Assembly (NCBI GenBank): GCA_002478945.1
Contig: DLKM01000010.1
Location: forward strand, 1 to 64,000
Direction: 5' to 3'
DNA: 64,000 bases
Source: Christensenella sp. UBA7588
GTDB lineage: Bacteria; Bacillota; Clostridia; Christensenellales; CAG-917
Notes under the pieces: model-generated
Seen by the model: only the letters and a program-made list of their open reading frames with translations
What the model was told of the DNA's origin: nothing
The model's database searches: none
Made by a program: the position numbers and the translations under genes
Shown here: positions 31,901 through 37,900 of the stretch, one piece after another
Layout of the letters: each line of letters starts with the position of its first letter
Position numbering within the stretch: the stretch's first letter is position 1

Positions 31901-34900
31901 AATCGAGATTGAAAACGGAAGCCTCGGCATCACGTTTGAAAGAGCGTTTATCACGACGTTGTTCGGAATGCTCAACCTCAATCTCGGCATCGAATTGCCG
32001 CCGATTCAGTCCGTATCGGTTGAACTCAACACATCTACGAAAGGACTCAAATCGTTGTCAATCGACGCAACGCTCGACAGCGTTGGCACGGGTGCGAACA
32101 TTTCCGTCGACGACCTCAATATTTCCTTCAGAAAAGAGGTGTTCGATGCGAAATCCGTTATCGAATCCGTAAAGACTGGTTACGCAGGCTTGACATTCTC
32201 CAAGACGTCCGGTTTGATGTCGCTTGTCCAAAACGTAATCGACAACCTCAAACCCGGTCTTAACATCAACATTCAAAACAAAGTATGGCAAGCGGTTCTC
32301 GACGGAGACGTAGCGGCTAAGAACGTAGGCTCCAACATCGTTCTCGACGGTAGAAAAGTGCTTACTTACACCAACTTGTCGGACACGTCAAACGACGAGA
32401 AGAACTCCGGCGAGAAGTACAACCTGAGATTTGCTCTCTCCAGCACTCGCGCAACGACGGGACTTACGGCAATTATCGGCGGTAACAACGCGTTTATTAC
32501 CAACCTCTCGCTCAAGGGCGCACTTGTCAAGATAGCGCAATCCCTCGTCAGCTTCTTCGACTGCATCGACATCGGCAGCTTGCTCGGTTCTTCTCCGATG
32601 CTCGCTCTCGTCAGCGGAACGGACGGCGACGACGCGAACTACTCGTATCCGTCGACGGCAACTACCGCAAACGACAATAACCTTGCCAACGTCAAGAGCG
32701 GCTGGCAAGATGACGGCTCGTATTCTTACAGCGCGAACTTGTCAGGCCTTATCAAGAGCGTTGACCTCAACTTGTTCAACAACTACGAGTACTGGCCGTA
32801 CTTTGCGGGCGCAAGAGAAATGAGCGACGGCGCAGGCAAGATTTCCGTAAAGGTCACGCTTGACAAAGACGCTTACAACGAGTTGATTATTATGGTCGAT
32901 TGCATCGTTATGAACTTGATGAAGGCAATCGGCGACGATAGCGAACCGTACATCGCAGACGTTGCAAAAGCAGGAAAATCTCTCAAAAACGCCGCAATCG
33001 ACGGCATCGGAACGAGCAACGAGTATAAGAACTTCTTCAACGGACTCGACGCACTCGTACAGAGAAACGCAACCACGCAAGAAAAAGTCAATTACGTCGA
33101 CAAGGTTGCAAGGTCGTTCCCGTTGACGCTCGTCAAGTGGATAATGAACTGTATTGCATTGCCTGCAATCAAAGACACAATCAGCGTATCGTGGGGTACC
33201 GTTAAGAACCTTGCAGGTACTACGTTGCTCGACCTTATGAACCTCATCGGCGGTATCCTCCCGATTCCGTTCGCAAGCGGCGTCATCGACCCGTCAATCA
33301 ATATCTACATCGACCTCAACCCGAATGCGGAAGAATACGGTTGCGCAGGCAAGACGATGCAACCCGGTATCCAAGCAATCGAGATTATGGTCAACGGCGA
33401 AAAGACGGGCGCAGGCACGGCGATGAGATACAACAAAGCCAACGGCAATGCGGCAAGCAACACGACGGTCTCGTCTAGCGCAAGCAACGGCAAAGACATT
33501 CCGTCCGACGCTTGGGATTTCTTTATGCTCCGTATCACTCCGTACAGCACGACGGACGCAAGTTACACGACGGGTATGCTGACGTTTGACGACGCAGACC
33601 GCGCAAGCGTAATCGGCACAGAAAAAGTGCCTACCGAAATCGTGATAACCGACCCCGCGACGCGTACCGGTACCGCTTATTACAAGGGCGAAGAAAAGAC
33701 CATTCAGTTGCGCGACAGTTACTTCTTCAATGCGGAATACTTCTCTCAAAAGGCGGTAATAAACTTCGCTTTGAAGAACGGCAACAAGATTGTCAACAAC
33801 TACAATCCGAGCAGTCCGTATCAAGACGCAACGGGCGCGTACATCGTTTGGGACGCGGCGTCGGTTGACCTTACGGCGGCAGACGAAGCCGATTCCAGCG
33901 GCAGACGTTTCGCAGGCTATGTATACGGATACGCTCTCAACGTGGTTCTGTACGCAATTCCCGTGTACGTAACCAACGACTACGAGCAAACCGACATTAA
34001 AGCATACGACTACAACACCAAGACAGGTAAGTTCGAGAGAAAGAACATCACGCTTGACATCGACATCACGAGCGCAACGTTCAGGTCCGAATTGCCCAAC
34101 CTCGTACAAATCTCGTTTGCACGCGGCACATACACGTTCGGTACGGTCATTACCGACGCAACGGGCAATACGATGTATGCAGTCATCAAAGACGGCAACG
34201 GCTACAAGCAACTTACAGGCGACGAAGTCAACAAAGACGGCAACAAGTATAAGATTGTACCCGCGTACGTAGCAGGTCTCGTCAAAGACGGCGAATCATT
34301 GCAAACCGTCAAAGAAGGAGACAATACCTACTATGTGATGGATATGACCAAGATGCCGCAAGGAAGAAACTTCCCCGCAGGCACTATCGCTTGGGACACC
34401 GAGGACTTCGAATACGATTGGCAAGGCTCCACGACGTGGAAAGACGGCGCGGCAGTCAACAGCATCAAAGTCGGCTACTCATATCAATGGGGTAGCAGTA
34501 ATACCGTCAAGAACAAACTTGAAATCACTGCAAAGAACTACAAGATTTCAAGACTTACCGCAATGGCGGACAAAGACGGCAACTCTGTCAACCTGACGAG
34601 CGAAAGCGATAAGAACGGCAATTACACGACAGTTCTCAACATCGACGCTCTCAGCCTCACGACAAACGACCTCGTAGGCTATCTCAACGGATTCAACCAA
34701 GCGACAGTCAAGTACGTCGCAGGCGCAAACACTCCGAAGATGAGCCTCGAATGGGACCTCGCCGCACTTAACGAAGCACTCAAAGCCATTAAGAACGCAG
34801 ACGGCAGCATCGACTACTACAAGGGACTCGAAGCAACCGTAAAGGCAAAAGTCGGCGGAGACAGATTCAGCATATCTTCGACGGTAACGAAAGAAGGCCT

Positions 34901-37900
34901 TACGACCAACAAGACGGGCTTCGTCGGAAGCGAAACGACGTATGAGGGCGTGTACGCACAAGAAGTAAACGTCAAGATTGTCATCAACGGCAGCGTATTC
35001 TCATCGCTCAACACCGCATTGACGTTTGACGCGTACTCGGCAGGAACAATCACGGGAGAAGCATTCGGCGCAATGCTCGACATCAACTTCGCAGGTGCAA
35101 ATTCTTCCACGAAACTTCCTGTAGGCGACAAACTTCAAATCAAAGCACCGTACGTCAAGATTGGCGACAATTACGTCGTAGCGGACGGTAAAGACGGCAA
35201 CTACAAGATAGGCGCAAACGACATAACCTTTGAGGGTTATACCAAAGAGAAAGATTATCCGCTCTTTGCAGAACTCACGATAGGCACCGAATACAGCGGT
35301 AAACAAGTGGTTTACGTCCCGATTGGAATCAGCACGGTTGCACCGTCCACATACAACGTCAACGTTGCGCACGAAGACACGTTCAACCCGACGTGGTACG
35401 AGATGGACGCATACAAGTCCTTCGACGTATCGTTCGGTACGACAATCAAACACACGATGTATCCGGATTGGTCAACGGTTAAGTACTATACCAACGCAAG
35501 ATGCACGACGCTCAAGAACGAACAAAACATCTTCTCGGGCGGAACAATCTACGCACAGGTATCCGCATACGTCTATGAGCAAAACGAGGACGGAACTCCC
35601 GACTTTGACAGACCTCTCGCACTCGTCGATACGGGTAGCAAGGACGAAGCCGGCAACAAAGTCTTTAAGGCTCAAACCATCACGCTCAAACTCAACGTCG
35701 AGCAACAATCCATCGTTTCCGTCAACTACTTCTACGATGCGGAAAGCGGAAAAGACATTTACTCGATGACTGACGCAGAACGCGAAGCTATCAAAGATAA
35801 ATTGACAAATCCGGCATACTATACCGGCACCGTATTCGGACAAACTCACGTCATCGGCTCCGAAGCGTTCGGTATCGACCCGATTGCATTCGCAACCGAT
35901 TCGAGCAGATACTTCAGAACGAGCAAGTGGGGCGACGTCAACGGCACGGCTGTGTTGGTAAACCTCAAGAAAGGCACCTACAGCGGCAAACGCTTTGCCA
36001 TAACCGAGGTTGAAAACGGCGAATACAAGTATGACGAAGTCAACGACAGATACGTTCTTGCGTCGGCTGAGGACACGGGCGTAAAACGCTACTCGTTCGC
36101 ACAAAACGACAAGGGCGATTACAAGTACGAAATCGCAAAGAAATCTTACGTCAAACTTACGGATGGCGAAAAAGGCTCGTCCTACATCGCATACGTCCAA
36201 GGTTGGACGACGAAGATTGAAAGCGTCGGCGTAAACGGCAGACAGACGAGAGTGTACGCGGTCATCGGCAACAACACGTTGGTACCGATTGAAATCAACG
36301 TACCCGACTACTCGGTCGAGACCGTCACGTTCACAAACGGCACGCTCACGCAAGACGGCGACGTAGCAAACGAATTGACGCTCACTTACGACGTTATGAG
36401 CGGTTGGGAATTGCCCTCGCAAGCAACCGTAACGACCAAGGAAGGCAAGAGCGCGTTTGCAACGACGGTTTACTGGACGGATTATTCGTCGGCAAGCAGA
36501 GAAGAACTGCGCAAGGACGAAAACGGCAGACCGTACTTCGTACGCAACTACTACTTCTTCGACGGCTTGTCCACAAGATACCCGCAAAACGGTTCGTTGC
36601 AAGCCAAAGTGTACCTTGACAACTACAATACGGACGTAACAATCGAGCCTGACGGACAAGCGTACACATACGACGTGTTTACTCCGTTCAGATTCGCAAC
36701 GACGGCAACCGTTACCAAGGGCGGAAATGTGTATACGAACGTACCTCTCAAGTGGGTTGACAGTTCTATGCCGACTGCGGAAGAAATCAGAAACGGTCGC
36801 TTCACGAGAACCTGCTACGTTATGGCGGTTGACGATTCGCTCGAACCCGTTTACAAAGCGGTCGACATCGTAATCAAAAACGACTTCTCGCTCGCAGGAA
36901 TCGACGGAACGTATCTCGAAGGCAACTTCGGCATCTCTCGCGAAGGCGCAAGCTACTTCAGCGGATTGCCCAGAACTTCTTCGGTGCTTATCGGCGAACG
37001 TAACATCCCCGTAAATCTTGCTTGGAGCGACGCATACGTCGGTTCTTACAACGGAACTATGACGCTTACGGTGTCCAACGATTATCTCACGACCACGGTT
37101 TCCGTTTCCGTAAACGTCAAGGCAGAAAGCATTGACAGCCTCGTAGATTACAACGGAATCCCGTTCTCGTTCGACCCGTTCTGGGCGCAAGGCACGTTCT
37201 TCAAGTCCGGACAAATGAAAGCGGTTCGCATCAAGGGTATGGAAGATACCGCAAACGTATTCGTAACGTACTCGCTTGCCGATATAGATTCGGAGAACCT
37301 CACGAGCGACGCCGACTTCTATGCAAACGTCACGAAGTACTTCGGTAGAAAATACACCATCCCCGTAACGTACACTTATCCGGGCGGTGCAAATATGATA
37401 ACCGAAACGAGCGAAATAGAAGTGTTCGTCGGCGACAGAACGATTAAATACATCTCCGATTATCAATATCGTTCGATAATCGTGGATACGTTCTTGCACA
37501 CCGACGCGAACTATCTCGAAAGAGAACTTATGGTATCCACGTTCGGCTCTTGGGAGGACGTACTCGTCTACTTCGATTGGACGAACGTAAACGCTCTCAT
37601 CAAAGATAGAAAGAGCAACGTCAAGAATATGGTTACCGCAATCGTCGGTATCGAAAGTGCGGACGGACAATACGTCTATCAAGACATTTACGGAACGCAC
37701 GTCGACGCTAAAGGCAACGTCGTAATGGGCGACGGCAAGAAAGAATACGTGACAATCGACGAGTATCTCGAAGCAATGAGAAAGGTCAAAGCAGACTTCG
37801 AATTGACGAACGAAAAGAGATACCACATCGCAACTCAACAGGTCAACGTACCGGTAACGGTACTTGACCGCACGATTGCGGATAGCGAATTGCTCATCGA

